Below are positions 15,990-25,145 of a stretch of 34,389 bases of DNA, in pieces. The notes below the pieces were generated by a model that worked only from the letters and a program-made list of their open reading frames with translations, was not told the origin of the DNA and did no database searches. Origin of the DNA: an uncultured Spartobacteria bacterium. Lineage in GTDB: Bacteria > Verrucomicrobiota > Verrucomicrobiia > Chthoniobacterales > Chthoniobacteraceae. Positions within the stretch are counted from its first letter, which is position 1. Every line of letters starts with the position of its first letter. The stretch spans positions 1 through 34,389 of the forward strand of contig CAIYUV010000272.1 of the NCBI GenBank assembly GCA_903929475.1, written 5' to 3'. Both the position numbers and the translations under genes were made by a program.

Positions 15990-16460
15990 TCAGTGCTGCT
16001 GGGCCAGTTCGACTGACGTCTCAGCATTCCTTGCACTCTTCTTTGCCTTCTCGGCCGGTTTTGCAGGAATCTCGGTGTGCGGTGCCATCGCCACGCCTTG
16101 TTGGTTGCGATTGCTCACATTGGCATAGCTGCGAAGCCCGCCACCCGTGGTCTTGAAGTCAGCTTGCGGGATAAAAACAGCGGAACGAGGCCCCATATAG
16201 TCCCCTAACATGCTTTCAACACTCTCCGTGCTTTGCGAGTATCGGTATGAGATGACTCCGTTTTTAGTGTAGTAATGCTGCGTCGGTTTCAACACGGAAA
16301 CCCGCCAGCGCATGGAACCATTTGGGTCGGCTGCGGTGCGTGGAATTGGCTGATATAGATTTGCCACGGGGGCATGCTCCTCTACCGGAGCCTTTTCTTT
16401 GGCCTGCATCTGTGGAGCGGAGAGAGCGGCAATGGCAAGTGTGAGCAAAAGTTTGTTCAT
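15990..16460 (-). CDS. Small secreted protein of unknown function
   Basis: The 156-residue product has a clear signal peptide (MNKLLLTLAIAALSAPQMQA) and a mature part of about 136 residues. The core includes MRWRVSVLKPTQHYYTKNG and MLGDYMGPRSAVFIPQADF, and the tail is rich in Lys, Ala and Glu. The frame is open to 16610, overlapping livF, but the signal peptide places the start at the ATG at 16460. I do not recognise the family. It lies between livF (58 bases) and rplU (90 bases) on the same strand and may be an independent gene. An outer-membrane or periplasmic location is inferred from the signal peptide only. Confidence 0.65.
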   Translation of the reverse strand: MNKLLLTLAIAALSAPQMQAKEKAPVEEHAPVANLYQPIPRTAADPNGSMRWRVSVLKPTQHYYTKNGVISYRYSQSTESVESMLGDYMGPRSAVFIPQADFKTTGGGLRSYANVSNRNQQGVAMAPHTEIPAKPAEKAKKSARNAETSVELAQQH

Positions 16461-16518
16461 GGTGCGAGTAGGTTGCAGGCAGAGATAGCGCATTTTTGCC
16501 CCGCGTCCATTCCGAAAA

Positions 16519-17226
16519 TCAGCCGCCCAGATATGCTTCGCGCACCTTCGGATTTTCGCGAAGCGCCTCCGCAGTGTCCTGGAGCAGAATGCGCCCGGTC
16601 TCCAGCACATAACCGTAATTACTCACCTCCAGCGCGAGATTCGCGTTTTGCTCCACGAGGAGGATGGTCAGCTTCAACTCGCGGTTAATCGCCACGATTT
16701 GCTCGAAAATGGTCTTTGTCAGCAGCGGCGCAATGCCGAGTGACGGCTCGTCAAGCAACAGGAGTTTCGGTTTACTCATCAGCGCGCGACCGATGGCTAG
16801 CATCTGCTGTTCGCCGCCACTGAGCGTGCCCGCAGTCTGTTTCACGCGCTCCTTCAAGCGCGGGAATACGCCAAACACATAATCGAGATCCTTCGCGATG
16901 CCCGCCTTGTCCCTGCGCAAATACGCGCCCATGCGCAGATTTTCGAGCACGCTGAGATTGGCGAAAATCATCCGTCCCTCCGGCGATTGCGCGATGCCTC
17001 GCGCGACGATTTGATGCGCAGGGAGACCGGAAATTTCCGCGCCGTCGTAGGAAATGCGTCCGCTCTTCGGCTTCACAAGTCCGCTAATCGTGCGCAGCGT
17101 CGTGGTCTTCCCCGCACCATTGCCGCCCACGAGCGTGACGATGGTCCCCTGCTCCACGCGCAACGAAATGCCATGCAGCGCTGTGATGCCGCCATAGGCG
17201 ACTGTCAGTTCGTGCAACTCAAGCAT
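16519..17226 (-). CDS. livF: Branched-chain amino acid ABC transporter ATPase LivF
   Basis: The 235-residue protein is one of two ATPases that drive uptake of leucine, isoleucine and valine or related substrates. It has Walker A (GGNGAGKTT, 34-42), the LivF-type segment RGIAQSPEGRMIFANLSVLENL, the signature LSGGEQQMLAIGRAL and Walker B LLLLDEPSLGIAP. The SPEGR segment and the short length distinguish it from LivG. It overlaps livG by eight bases, and a strong AAGGAGG site lies six bases before its ATG. It is the last gene of the livKHMGF operon. Confidence 0.93.
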   Translation of the reverse strand: MLELHELTVAYGGITALHGISLRVEQGTIVTLVGGNGAGKTTTLRTISGLVKPKSGRISYDGAEISGLPAHQIVARGIAQSPEGRMIFANLSVLENLRMGAYLRRDKAGIAKDLDYVFGVFPRLKERVKQTAGTLSGGEQQMLAIGRALMSKPKLLLLDEPSLGIAPLLTKTIFEQIVAINRELKLTILLVEQNANLALEVSNYGYVLETGRILLQDTAEALRENPKVREAYLGG

Positions 17227-17998
17227 CGTCCGCCTCCTTTCCCAAATAGGCCGCGATCACCTTGGGATTCGCCTGAATTTCCGCAGGCGTTCCCTCGGCA
17301 ATCTTAATTCCATAATCGAGCACCGCGATGCGCTCGCAGATGCCCATGACGACCTTCATGTCGTGCTCGACCAGCAGCACCGCGAGTCCGAATTTTTCCT
17401 GCACGAAGCGGATCAGCTTCATCAACTCCACCTTCTCCGTCGGGTTCATCCCGGCGGCGGGTTCGTCGAGCAGCAGCAGCTTCGGCTTCGTCGCAAGCGC
17501 GCGGACGATTTCCAAGCGGCGCTGGTCGCCGTAGGGGAGCGACTTCGCCATTTCGTCGCGCTGCTCGTGCAGGCCGAATATTTCCAGCAGTTCCATCACC
17601 TGCCGCTCCACCTCGGCCTCGCCGTGACGGAAGCCGCGCATCCGCACGAGCGCGTCGCGGATGCCGTGCGGGCGGTGGACCTGCACGGCGGTGCGCACGT
17701 TGTCGAAGACGTTCATCGAGCCGAACAGCCGGATGTTTTGGAAAGTGCGCGCGACACCGCGACGCGCGAGCTGACTCGGTCGCGCGCCGATGGTGGGCTT
17801 GCCGTGGAAACGGATCGCGCCGTCGCTCGGCTGGTAGATGCCGGTGATCAAATTGAACGCCGTCGTCTTGCCCGCGCCGTTCGGGCCGATGAGGCCGACG
17901 AGTTCGCCCTCGCCGATGCGCAGATCGAATTCCGACACGGCGGTGAGGCCGCCGAAGCGGATCGTCACGCGGTCGAGTTGGAGAAGCGGCGCGTCCAT
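17219..17998 (-). CDS. livG: Branched-chain amino acid ABC transporter ATPase LivG
   Basis: The 259-residue ATPase partners LivF. It has Walker A GPNGAGKTT, the LivG-specific GVARTFQNIRLFGSMNVFDNV segment, the motif LPYGDQRRLEIVRAL in place of the standard LSGGQ signature (typical for LivG), Walker B LLLLDEPAAGMNP and the switch region LVEHDMKVVMGICERI. The end (EGTPAEIQANPKVIAAYLG) also matches the family. It begins directly after the livM stop on the minus strand and overlaps livF by eight bases, indicating one polycistronic transcript. Confidence 0.94.
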   Translation of the reverse strand: MDAPLLQLDRVTIRFGGLTAVSEFDLRIGEGELVGLIGPNGAGKTTAFNLITGIYQPSDGAIRFHGKPTIGARPSQLARRGVARTFQNIRLFGSMNVFDNVRTAVQVHRPHGIRDALVRMRGFRHGEAEVERQVMELLEIFGLHEQRDEMAKSLPYGDQRRLEIVRALATKPKLLLLDEPAAGMNPTEKVELMKLIRFVQEKFGLAVLLVEHDMKVVMGICERIAVLDYGIKIAEGTPAEIQANPKVIAAYLGKEADDA

Positions 17999-19153
17999 TT
18001 AGAGTTGGGCTTTCCGTTTCCCACCAAAGGCAAAAAGGCCCTGCGGGCGCAGAAGCATCATCGCGATCAAAAGTCCGGCGTAGAGCAGCGGGCGGTATTC
18101 TTTCAGCGCGCTGAGCTTGTAGTTTGCGACCGTGAGCAGGAACGCCGCGACGACGACACCGCGCGTGCTGCCCATGCCGCCGAGGATGACCATCGCCACG
18201 ATCTCGATGCTGCGGTTGAAGTCGTAGCCCTTGGGATTGATCGTCGTGTTGAAGTGCGCATCCAACCCGCCCGCGATGCCGGCGAAGAACGCGCCAATGA
18301 CGAACGCGACGACTTTGTAGCGCGTGGTGTTCACGCCCATCGCCTCGGCAGCGACTTCGTCGTCGCTCACGGCGAGAAAGCCGCGCCCGTAGGTGCTGTG
18401 GACGAGCGTGGAGACGACGTAGATCGCCAGCGCCGCCGCTGCGAACACCCAGCCGAGATCGGTCGTGAGCGGGATTTGATCGAGGCCGAGAGCGCCGCCG
18501 AGCGCGGGAATGTTGCGCAGAATCACGGCGATGATTTGCCCGAAGCCGAGCGTGACGATGGCGAGGTAATCGCCGCGCAGCCGCAGCGACGGAGCGCCGA
18601 CGAGGAAGCCCGCGAGCGCCGCCATCGCTCCTCCTGCTAACAACACAAAGCCGAACGCCGCTGCACCCAGTATTCGCACCATCCAATCTCGGGTCATGAA
18701 ATGCAAACCGACCATTACAGCTACGCCAGCAATCACCAAACTGCTCGACACAAACACCAACACCCTGACTGAGGGGGAAAGCCGCCAACGCCCGGTTACA
18801 AATCGCGCTATATATGCACCAATCAACGCTGCAACACATGCAAAGCCAATCAGCAATCCCCAAATTAACATCTGCCCCCGATCACCAATGATAAGCTGAA
18901 GGAAAGTTGGCTTGGTATGCATCGTCAGCGCCGCCGCCGTGTATGCGCCCACGGCCATGAAGCCCGCGTGTCCGAGCGAGAACTGGCCCGTGTAGCCGTT
19001 GATTAAATTCAAGCTCACCGCGAGGACGATGTTGATTCCCGCAACGACCAGCATGTCCGCGTAGTAGAGATCAATGCTGTCGTGAAAGTGCGACGCGACA
19101 AAGCTGCCGAGCAGCGCAAGCAGGAGCCAGAGACGTGTGCGACCGAAGAGCAT
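17999..19153 (-). CDS. livM: Branched-chain amino acid ABC transporter permease LivM, with extra membrane block
   Basis: The 384-residue permease forms the translocation pore with LivH. Family motifs are SLNLINGYTGQFSLGHAGFMAVGAY near residue 55-75, LRLRGDYLAIVTLGFGQIIAV, and GFLAVSDDEVAAEAMGVNTTRYK. Between GAYTAAAL (about residue 76) and LRLRGDY (about 175) lies an extra stretch of roughly 80-90 residues with additional hydrophobic segments, where most LivM proteins have about 20-30. The DNA of this stretch (about 18,640-18,910) is near 50% GC by hand count, against roughly 60-70% in flanking lines. The start is the ATG at 19153, which overlaps the livH stop (TGATG). The frame continues upstream but runs inside livH. 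Confidence 0.92.
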   Translation of the reverse strand: MLFGRTRLWLLLALLGSFVASHFHDSIDLYYADMLVVAGINIVLAVSLNLINGYTGQFSLGHAGFMAVGAYTAAALTMHTKPTFLQLIIGDRGQMLIWGLLIGFACVAALIGAYIARFVTGRWRLSPSVRVLVFVSSSLVIAGVAVMVGLHFMTRDWMVRILGAAAFGFVLLAGGAMAALAGFLVGAPSLRLRGDYLAIVTLGFGQIIAVILRNIPALGGALGLDQIPLTTDLGWVFAAAALAIYVVSTLVHSTYGRGFLAVSDDEVAAEAMGVNTTRYKVVAFVIGAFFAGIAGGLDAHFNTTINPKGYDFNRSIEIVAMVILGGMGSTRGVVVAAFLLTVANYKLSALKEYRPLLYAGLLIAMMLLRPQGLFAFGGKRKAQL

Positions 19154-20043
19154 CAGACTTTCTCCCTCTGCATTTTGCCCAGCAGCCCCGCTGGGCGGAA
19201 GAGCAGGATTACGATCAGCAGCGTGAACGAAATCGCCTCCGTCCACGTGCTCCACGGGCTGCCTTTTACGAAAGCCTCGATGACACCGATGAGCAGTCCG
19301 CCGAGCGCCGCGCCGGGCAAATTGCCGATGCCGCCGACGACCGCCGCGACAAACGCCGTGATGCCCGGCAGCACGCCGAGGCTCGGCTCGATCTTCGGAA
19401 ACTTGAACGCCCACAGCACGCCCGCCACCGCCGCGAGCGCGGAGCCGAGGCCGAAGGTGAAACTGATGATGCGCCCTTGGTTCACGCCCATCAGCGCCGC
19501 GGCCTGCGGATTAAAAGACACTGCGCGCATCGCCATCCCAAGCCGTGTGCGATGCACAATGAATTGCAGCAGCACGATGAGCAGCACCGTGACCACGAGC
19601 ACCGTCACGTCCTTGCTCGAAATGACCACGCCGCCCACATTGAACGTCGCCGCCGGGAACACCATCGGGAACGATTTTACGTTCGGGCCGAAAATCATCC
19701 GCACCACATTTTGCAGCAACATCGAGACGCCGATGGCCGTGATCAAAACGGTGAGCTTCGAGCGTTCTCGCAGCGGGCGGTAGGCGAGGAACTCAATCGT
19801 GATCCCCAGCGCCGCGCACAGCACCATAGCAAAGAGCACCGCCGCCATTCCGCTGAGGAACGTCCCTTCCGTGAACCGCTGCCCAGCGACCATCCCCGCG
19901 TATGCGCCGACCATGAAGACGTCGCTGTGCGCGAAATTGATGAACCGCAGCACACCATACACGAGCGTGTAGCCAATCGCGATCAATGCATACAGCGAGC
20001 CGACGGAGAGGCCGTTGATGAGCTGCTGAAAGAAGGTAATCAT
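19153..20043 (-). CDS. livH: Branched-chain amino acid ABC transporter permease LivH
   Basis: The 296-residue integral membrane permease starts with QQLINGLSVGSLYALIAIGYTLVYGVLRFINFAHSD-type sequence characteristic of LivH, has the LTVLITAIGVSMLLQN and RTRLGMAMRAVSFNPQAAALM segments, and ends with the typical LLFRPAGLLGK. Eight or so hydrophobic segments are visible. It lies 22 bases after livK and shares one base with livM. Length agrees with the family. It forms the transport channel with LivM, powered by LivF and LivG. Confidence 0.94.
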   Translation of the reverse strand: MITFFQQLINGLSVGSLYALIAIGYTLVYGVLRFINFAHSDVFMVGAYAGMVAGQRFTEGTFLSGMAAVLFAMVLCAALGITIEFLAYRPLRERSKLTVLITAIGVSMLLQNVVRMIFGPNVKSFPMVFPAATFNVGGVVISSKDVTVLVVTVLLIVLLQFIVHRTRLGMAMRAVSFNPQAAALMGVNQGRIISFTFGLGSALAAVAGVLWAFKFPKIEPSLGVLPGITAFVAAVVGGIGNLPGAALGGLLIGVIEAFVKGSPWSTWTEAISFTLLIVILLFRPAGLLGKMQREKV

Positions 20044-20065
20044 CGCCCGGCGATCCCGTTCCGGC

Positions 20066-21217
20066 TTACGGGTTCACCGTCTCGCGGTAGGCGAATTTGC
20101 CTGCCTTGATCTCGATCATCACCGCCGATTTCCGCGCGTTGCGCTCGGCGTCCAGCGTCATCTTTCCCGTCACGCCCTCGTAGTCCTTCGTCGCCGCGAT
20201 GGCGTCGCGCACCTTCGATCCGTCCGTCGTGCCCGCGCGCTTGATCGCATCCGCCAGCACCATCGCGCTGTCGTAGCCGAGCGCGCCCATCGCGTCGGGT
20301 TTCGCGCCGAAACGCTTCGTGTATTTCTCCACGAACTCCTTCGCCTTCGCGCCGTCCTGATCCGGCGAGAAGTGCGTCGAGAAAACGCAGCCATTGAGCG
20401 TGCCGTTCGCGCCCTGGAGAAGCTCCGGCGCTTCCCATCCATCGCCGCCGAAGAGCGGCACCGTGATGCCAAGTTCACGCGCCTGCTGCGCGATGAGATT
20501 CGCCGGGCCGTAATAGACCGGCAGGAAAATCGCTTCCGGGTTCGTGCCCTTGATCGCCGTGAGCTGCGCCTTGTAGTCCTTTTCGCCGGACGCGCACTTT
20601 TGCTCCGCCACGATCTGCCCGCCGCTCGCGAGATACTTGTCTTTGAAATACTGCGTGAGCCCCACGCTATACGCCTGCGAGACATCCGTGATGATCGCCA
20701 CGTGCTTCGCCTTGAGACTCTCCAGCGCGAACTTCGAGAGCACATCGCCGCCCTGAAATTGATCCGTGAAGCAAACGCGGAAAATGTAGTCGCCGCTCTG
20801 CGTCACCTTCGGGTTCGTCGAGGAGGGCGAGATTTGGGGAATCTTCATCTGCTGGCAGATGGAGGCCATTTCCAGCGAGCGCGAGGAGGCGACTTCGCCG
20901 AGCAGCGCCACAACTTTGCTCTGCGAAATAAGCTTCTTCGTCGCCGTCGCAGACTCGCCTTTCTTCGACTGATTATCCTCCGTCACGAGCTTGAGTTTTT
21001 TGCCGAGCAACCCGCCCGCCGCGTTCAGCTCCTCGATGGCGAGCAGCGTGCCGTTGTGCGAGGAATTGCCGAACGAAGCCTCATCGCCCGTCAGCGAAGC
21101 GACCTCGCCCACGATAATATCGCCTGCCGTGTTCGCATCCTTGCAGCCCACAAGGCTGAAAGCGGCGGCAGTTGTAAGTAAAAGAAGTGTGCTTTTCATA
21201 AATGGAGTTCGGCTCAT
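20066..21217 (-). CDS. livK: Branched-chain amino acid ABC transporter substrate-binding lipoprotein
   Basis: The 383-residue protein is the periplasmic-binding component, here lipid-anchored: the signal ends in SLVGC with Cys25. The mature part is a Leu/Ile/Val-binding (type I periplasmic) fold, with IIVGEVASLTGDEASFGNS, ELNAAGGLLGKKLKLVTEDNQ, ALLGEVASSRSLEMASICQ, PQISPSSTNPKVTQ and MGALGYDSAMVLADAIKRAG. An internal ATG at 21199 (residue 7) is an equally good start, since it also leaves a complete lipoprotein signal. It is the first gene of the operon. Substrate specificity cannot be told from sequence; the family also binds amides, urea and aromatic compounds. Confidence 0.93.
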   Translation of the reverse strand: MSRTPFMKSTLLLLTTAAAFSLVGCKDANTAGDIIVGEVASLTGDEASFGNSSHNGTLLAIEELNAAGGLLGKKLKLVTEDNQSKKGESATATKKLISQSKVVALLGEVASSRSLEMASICQQMKIPQISPSSTNPKVTQSGDYIFRVCFTDQFQGGDVLSKFALESLKAKHVAIITDVSQAYSVGLTQYFKDKYLASGGQIVAEQKCASGEKDYKAQLTAIKGTNPEAIFLPVYYGPANLIAQQARELGITVPLFGGDGWEAPELLQGANGTLNGCVFSTHFSPDQDGAKAKEFVEKYTKRFGAKPDAMGALGYDSAMVLADAIKRAGTTDGSKVRDAIAATKDYEGVTGKMTLDAERNARKSAVMIEIKAGKFAYRETVNP

Positions 21218-21302
21218 TGTTTGTTGGGATAGTTTGAACGGCAGCGAGCGTTAGCGGGCGCGGGCCGGGTGTGCAAGCGGGCAGCCTTGGTAAAATAAAA
21301 CC

Positions 21303-22250
21303 TCACCGGCCCGCAGCACACGCCCACGAGACGACGAGCAGCAGCACCGCGCCGACGCCAGATGCGATCTGCCTGCGCGCCGAGGCACCGCCTTTCCAGC
21401 CCGCTGCGAAAAATCCTGCGCCCAGCAGCGCCCCTGCAAACAGCCCGAAAAGATGCGCCAGCACATCCACATTCCCTGCATCGAGAATCGTCGTGCCGTC
21501 TGCCTTCGCTCCTCCTCCGCCATAGATTGCGAGAAAGGCGAAGCCTGCGCCGATGGGGACAATGATCCGCCATCCGGACTGCGGACCGCGATGCGCAAGC
21601 CGTGCGAAAATTTCAGCGCCAGCGAGCAGGCCCAGCCCCGCGAACAGCGCAGTGGACGAACCGAGGCTCAGATGTGGACGCGAAAGGTGCGCGAGAACAT
21701 TCAGCCCGTTACCGAGCGCACCGCCGAGCACAATGCCGAGCAACCCGCATCCCACTCCGAATCGCCACAGCACAAACGCAAACACAAACACGGCGAGGGA
21801 GAGATTCGAGACGAGATGCTCCGTGTTTCCATGCAGCGTGAGCGCGGTGAAAGTGCGCCACCACTCGCCGTGGCGGATTGCCGTATCATCCGCCACTCCA
21901 CGCCCGATGAATTCACGCGCCAGCCCCGTCTGCACGCGGTAACAGGCTGCCATCACAAGCAGCAGCGTCATCAACGCAAACTTCGGAATTTTCAGCGGCT
22001 CCAACTCCCGCAGCGCAGGACGCGCACGCTCGTCCGATTCAAATTCTGCGAGCGCAGCAACCACACGCTCACGCGATGCCTCCTCCACACGCAGCGCATA
22101 TTCGCGCCCCTCTCTCACGACCCAGTGCGGCAATTCCATCGCTGCAACGACCAGTCCACGCTCTCGCGCATCCGCGAGATGCGGATAGCGGCCCACTTCA
22201 GCGAGGGGTATCGGTGGCGGCTCATCTTCAGGCACGGCGCGATTGCCCAT
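21303..22250 (-). CDS. Rhomboid-family intramembrane serine protease
   Basis: The product (315 residues from the ATG at 22250) has a soluble N-terminal part of about 90 residues, of the kind seen in many bacterial rhomboids (VVREGREYALRVEEASRERVVAAL). About seven membrane segments follow. Catalytic features are present: the HGEWWRTFTALTLHGNTEHLVSN region with His140 and Asn149, the GxS motif GSSTALFA with Ser199, and His266 in DVLAHLFGL. An in-frame GTG at 22346 would extend it by 32 residues into the end of the upstream PEP-CTERM gene; the start is unsettled. It is on the same strand 45 bases after that gene, so the two may be co-transcribed. Confidence 0.88.
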   Translation of the reverse strand: MGNRAVPEDEPPPIPLAEVGRYPHLADARERGLVVAAMELPHWVVREGREYALRVEEASRERVVAALAEFESDERARPALRELEPLKIPKFALMTLLLVMAACYRVQTGLAREFIGRGVADDTAIRHGEWWRTFTALTLHGNTEHLVSNLSLAVFVFAFVLWRFGVGCGLLGIVLGGALGNGLNVLAHLSRPHLSLGSSTALFAGLGLLAGAEIFARLAHRGPQSGWRIIVPIGAGFAFLAIYGGGGAKADGTTILDAGNVDVLAHLFGLFAGALLGAGFFAAGWKGGASARRQIASGVGAVLLLVVSWACAAGR

Positions 22251-22294
22251 TTCCCGCAGCCAGTTGTCAACCGCCGATTGCCGTTGCAGGATCT

Positions 22295-24994
22295 CTACAC
22301 AACCGTTGCGCGACGGCGGCGGCTCGCGAGCAGGCAGAGGCTGCACGAAACATAGAAAGCACCCGCAGGCTCGGGGACGACGGTGAGAACGACGTCGTTC
22401 CCGTCTCCACCATCGTAATCAATGCGAAACCCGGTGCCCGCAGCAGTGAAGGTCGTGCCGCCTGACAGCCCTTCAAAATTTCCATTCACCGGATTTGAAA
22501 GCGTCGAATTGATGATGATGGTGAATGTGTCACCCGCCGTCGGCGTGAAGCCATTGATGAGGGAAATGAGCAGATCACCGCCGATGGTAATACTGCCGTT
22601 GACTTTGACCTGATCAAAAGTTCCCGGTGCCGTGCCGCCGATTTCGATTTGCAAGACGGCGCCCGGCTCAAGATCAAGCACGCCTGCTTCCAAAGTTCCG
22701 GTAGCAATGCCCGGCGTTCCGGGGCTGAACACGCTGTTCGTCTCGAAAAAGATATTGTCCACCTGCGTGCCGGTCTGGCTGATGCCGCCGAATACACCGC
22801 CATTGCGGACAAGGACGCTGGTCGCGAGGCCGCCAGAGACGAAGAGATGCCCGCCATCCACACCAACGGGCTCCACGATTAAATTGACCGGCTTCGTGAT
22901 GAAAAGACGGCCCGCACCGGTGACGAGGAGGCCGTTCGACACGCCGGTGCCCGTGGATAAATCGAGTCCGCCTGAAAAAGTAATGTTCACGCCGGACTCG
23001 ACTGTGATCCTGTGCGTGTAGTTTGCACCGGCGGCTTTAAAGAGCGTGACCGGCGCGGTGAAATCCATGTTGTTGCCCGCGAAATCCGCACCGACTCCGA
23101 TTTGCCCGGCACCGATGGACATGGATGTGGAAATCGCGCTCGCACCGGTGAGCGGCGCGGCGGCGGAGAGCGTCCCTGCATTGAAACGGAACTGGCCATT
23201 CGTGCCGGTGCCGCCGGGACCGAGGGCATTGTTGTCGTGAATGATCAACGTGCCGCCGTTCAGCGCAGCGGCAGGTGTGGCTCCGGTGCTGCCGAGTTGG
23301 ACGCCGCCAATGAGCGCCGTGTTGTTGCCACGGAGATCCAGTGTGCCGTCACCGAGTTTCAGCAACCGCCCGTTCACAGTGGCGCTGAGCAGATTCGCGG
23401 ACAAGATGAGATCAACCGGCGCAAGGCCATCCGCCACGATGAAGGTGCGCTGCGAAGAACCAAGCTGGAGCGCGCCATTGATTGTCGCAGTCCCCACAGT
23501 GTAGCTCGTGGTCACGTTGCCGTTCAAAGCCAGCACGTCCGCAGTCGCACCGACCTCCGAGGGTTGCGTGAAAATCATCCCGGCAACCGCAGGAGAGCTG
23601 CCGGTAAATGTGACAGTGCCCGTGTTGGTGAAAGTGAGTGTGTTCACATTCACGACGCCCGATATGACGAGTTGTGTGGATGGTGAAACATCGAGGCTTC
23701 CCGTGCCGCTGAGAGTGCGCGTTGCCGCAAGGGCAACATCAGCCGTGGTGCGCAGCGTGCCACCGCCAAGCGTGACCGCCCCCGCTGCATCACCGAGCTG
23801 GTTGTCGTTGCTGATTTCCACCACACCCTGCGTGATCGTCGTGCCGCCGCTGTAGCTGTTCACGCCGCCAAGCACCAATTTGCCGGCACCCGTTTTGCGA
23901 AGTCCCGTGCTTCCGCTGAGAGACGCACTGATCGTCGCCGTGTCTGTGGCCCGCGGCACTTTGATCGTGGGTGTGGCACCGGTGAGTGTGAGCGTGCCGC
24001 CCGACAGCGTATAGCCGTTCACATCGAACTCGATGTCGGCATCGGTCGTCGCACCGGCACCAATGGTCACAATCGTAGGAGAACCGTTTCCGGTGAAATA
24101 GATCTTTCCACCAGCGGGCAGGGATTGCGTGGCACCGGTGCCATCCGCCAGCGGATTAAACGTGAGCGATGTCGCGTCCCAAATCCCCGCACCTCCAACG
24201 CCCGCGGCGCTTCCGTTCGCGTCCCAGTAAAAAATATTCGAAATGGCCCCGCCTCCATTGATCGTAATGTTGAAGTTATCTAGGGACAGACCCGCGTCGC
24301 TGCCAGTCTCATCAACATCCTGCCAGCGCAGAAAAAAACTTTCCCCCGGCGCGACGGTGATGCCGCTAAAGGTGAAAGTGCGCACGACTTGGTTCGCGGC
24401 AGAATTTCCATCCAGCGCGCCGTTGCTTGCCACAGGCACCGGCCCCACCAAATCAAGCGCGCTCGCCGCACTAAAACCGGATGAACTCGTCAGAAACGTA
24501 GCCGCAGTAGCTCCGGTCAACGTCGAAGCCCATGACGAGGCCGCTGTATTCACAGAGACGGTAGAGGAGCGCCAGTTTTCCTGCGTGAAGGAAATTGTGA
24601 TCGTGCTGATGTTCGTGCTCGCGCTCAAATTTTTAAGCTCAAAGCCGAAACCCATGATGTTTGAAGCCGCCGCAAGAACTCCCAATGCGCGATCCGTTGA
24701 AGCCGCAGCTCCGTAGCTGTAAATGCCCCCGGTGGTCGCAGTGCCTGCACTGGCGGCGAGGTTGGTAGCGGAGGCTCCACTGCCGGCGACCTTCGTGCCG
24801 AGAAACTGTGTGCCGCTGATCACCGTCTGCGTGCCGATTGTGGCGGAGAAAACCCCGGTGACCGTGGATGTAGGCATCCCATCGAAAGTTTCCGTGATGC
24901 CGGAGTTCGTGCCGTCATAGATGTAGGCAGCCGATGCAGTGCACACACACACAACCCCGATGAGGCTGATAAGAATGACACGGGGCATTATCAT
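22295..24994 (-). CDS. PEP-CTERM protein with autotransporter-associated beta-strand repeats
   Basis: The 899-residue surface protein has an N-terminal signal peptide (ending TASA, about residue 22). It has a Gly/Ala/Thr/Ser-rich body with at least one clear autotransporter-associated beta-strand repeat, around LRKTGAGKLVLGGVNSYSGG and continuing to about residue 430. The C-terminus is a PEP-CTERM sorting signal: VPEP, a short hydrophobic segment containing two cysteines, then RRRR. Such proteins are exported and their tail is removed by an exosortase, none of which is encoded here. The body is probably a long parallel beta-helix. ATG codons at 24994 and 24988 are both possible, and a TTG at 24997 is less so. 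A weak AAAGGA lies about 14 bases upstream. It ends with TAG. Confidence 0.85.
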   Translation of the reverse strand: MIMPRVILISLIGVVCVCTASAAYIYDGTNSGITETFDGMPTSTVTGVFSATIGTQTVISGTQFLGTKVAGSGASATNLAASAGTATTGGIYSYGAAASTDRALGVLAAASNIMGFGFELKNLSASTNISTITISFTQENWRSSTVSVNTAASSWASTLTGATAATFLTSSSGFSAASALDLVGPVPVASNGALDGNSAANQVVRTFTFSGITVAPGESFFLRWQDVDETGSDAGLSLDNFNITINGGGAISNIFYWDANGSAAGVGGAGIWDATSLTFNPLADGTGATQSLPAGGKIYFTGNGSPTIVTIGAGATTDADIEFDVNGYTLSGGTLTLTGATPTIKVPRATDTATISASLSGSTGLRKTGAGKLVLGGVNSYSGGTTITQGVVEISNDNQLGDAAGAVTLGGGTLRTTADVALAATRTLSGTGSLDVSPSTQLVISGVVNVNTLTFTNTGTVTFTGSSPAVAGMIFTQPSEVGATADVLALNGNVTTSYTVGTATINGALQLGSSQRTFIVADGLAPVDLILSANLLSATVNGRLLKLGDGTLDLRGNNTALIGGVQLGSTGATPAAALNGGTLIIHDNNALGPGGTGTNGQFRFNAGTLSAAAPLTGASAISTSMSIGAGQIGVGADFAGNNMDFTAPVTLFKAAGANYTHRITVESGVNITFSGGLDLSTGTGVSNGLLVTGAGRLFITKPVNLIVEPVGVDGGHLFVSGGLATSVLVRNGGVFGGISQTGTQVDNIFFETNSVFSPGTPGIATGTLEAGVLDLEPGAVLQIEIGGTAPGTFDQVKVNGSITIGGDLLISLINGFTPTAGDTFTIIINSTLSNPVNGNFEGLSGGTTFTAAGTGFRIDYDGGDGNDVVLTVVPEPAGAFYVSCSLCLLASRRRRATVV

Positions 24995-25086
24995 CAAACG
25001 AAAATGAATCCTTTTTCCAACAACTCAAGCAGACGTAGCATAAAAATGCGCGTGTCCGCGAGGGCGCCAGATTTGTGGCCGTGCTC

Positions 25087-25145
25087 ATTTCGAGCTTCAT
25101 CCGCAGGGCGTCCTCAGTCATCCGTCTTCCGCACATGGCCCGACA
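25087..25145 (+). repeat. 59-bp direct repeat, copy A (second copy at 30908-30966)
   Basis: This segment matches 30908-30966 at 57 of 59 positions in the same orientation. Copy B carries the bases just before and the first codons of the helicase gene. Copy A has the same ATG at 25135, but its frame closes after about 21 codons, so it is a stub. The two copies enclose the FG-GAP/DUF11/octapeptide block. The rest of 25001-25286 shows no convincing gene or terminator. Confidence 0.9.

Noticed and set aside
17363-18640. 425-residue plus-strand ORF antisense to livG/livM
   Set aside because: It is antisense to well-supported transporter genes and has low-complexity charged sequence only.
17304-18863. 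519-residue minus-strand ORF across livG/livM
   Set aside because: Its composition is dominated by Arg and Ala, as expected for a shifted frame of GC-rich genes; the real genes are intact in other frames.
19154-19414. N-terminal extension of LivM
   Set aside because: It is arginine-rich out-of-frame sequence inside livH; the ATG at 19153 gives the family start.
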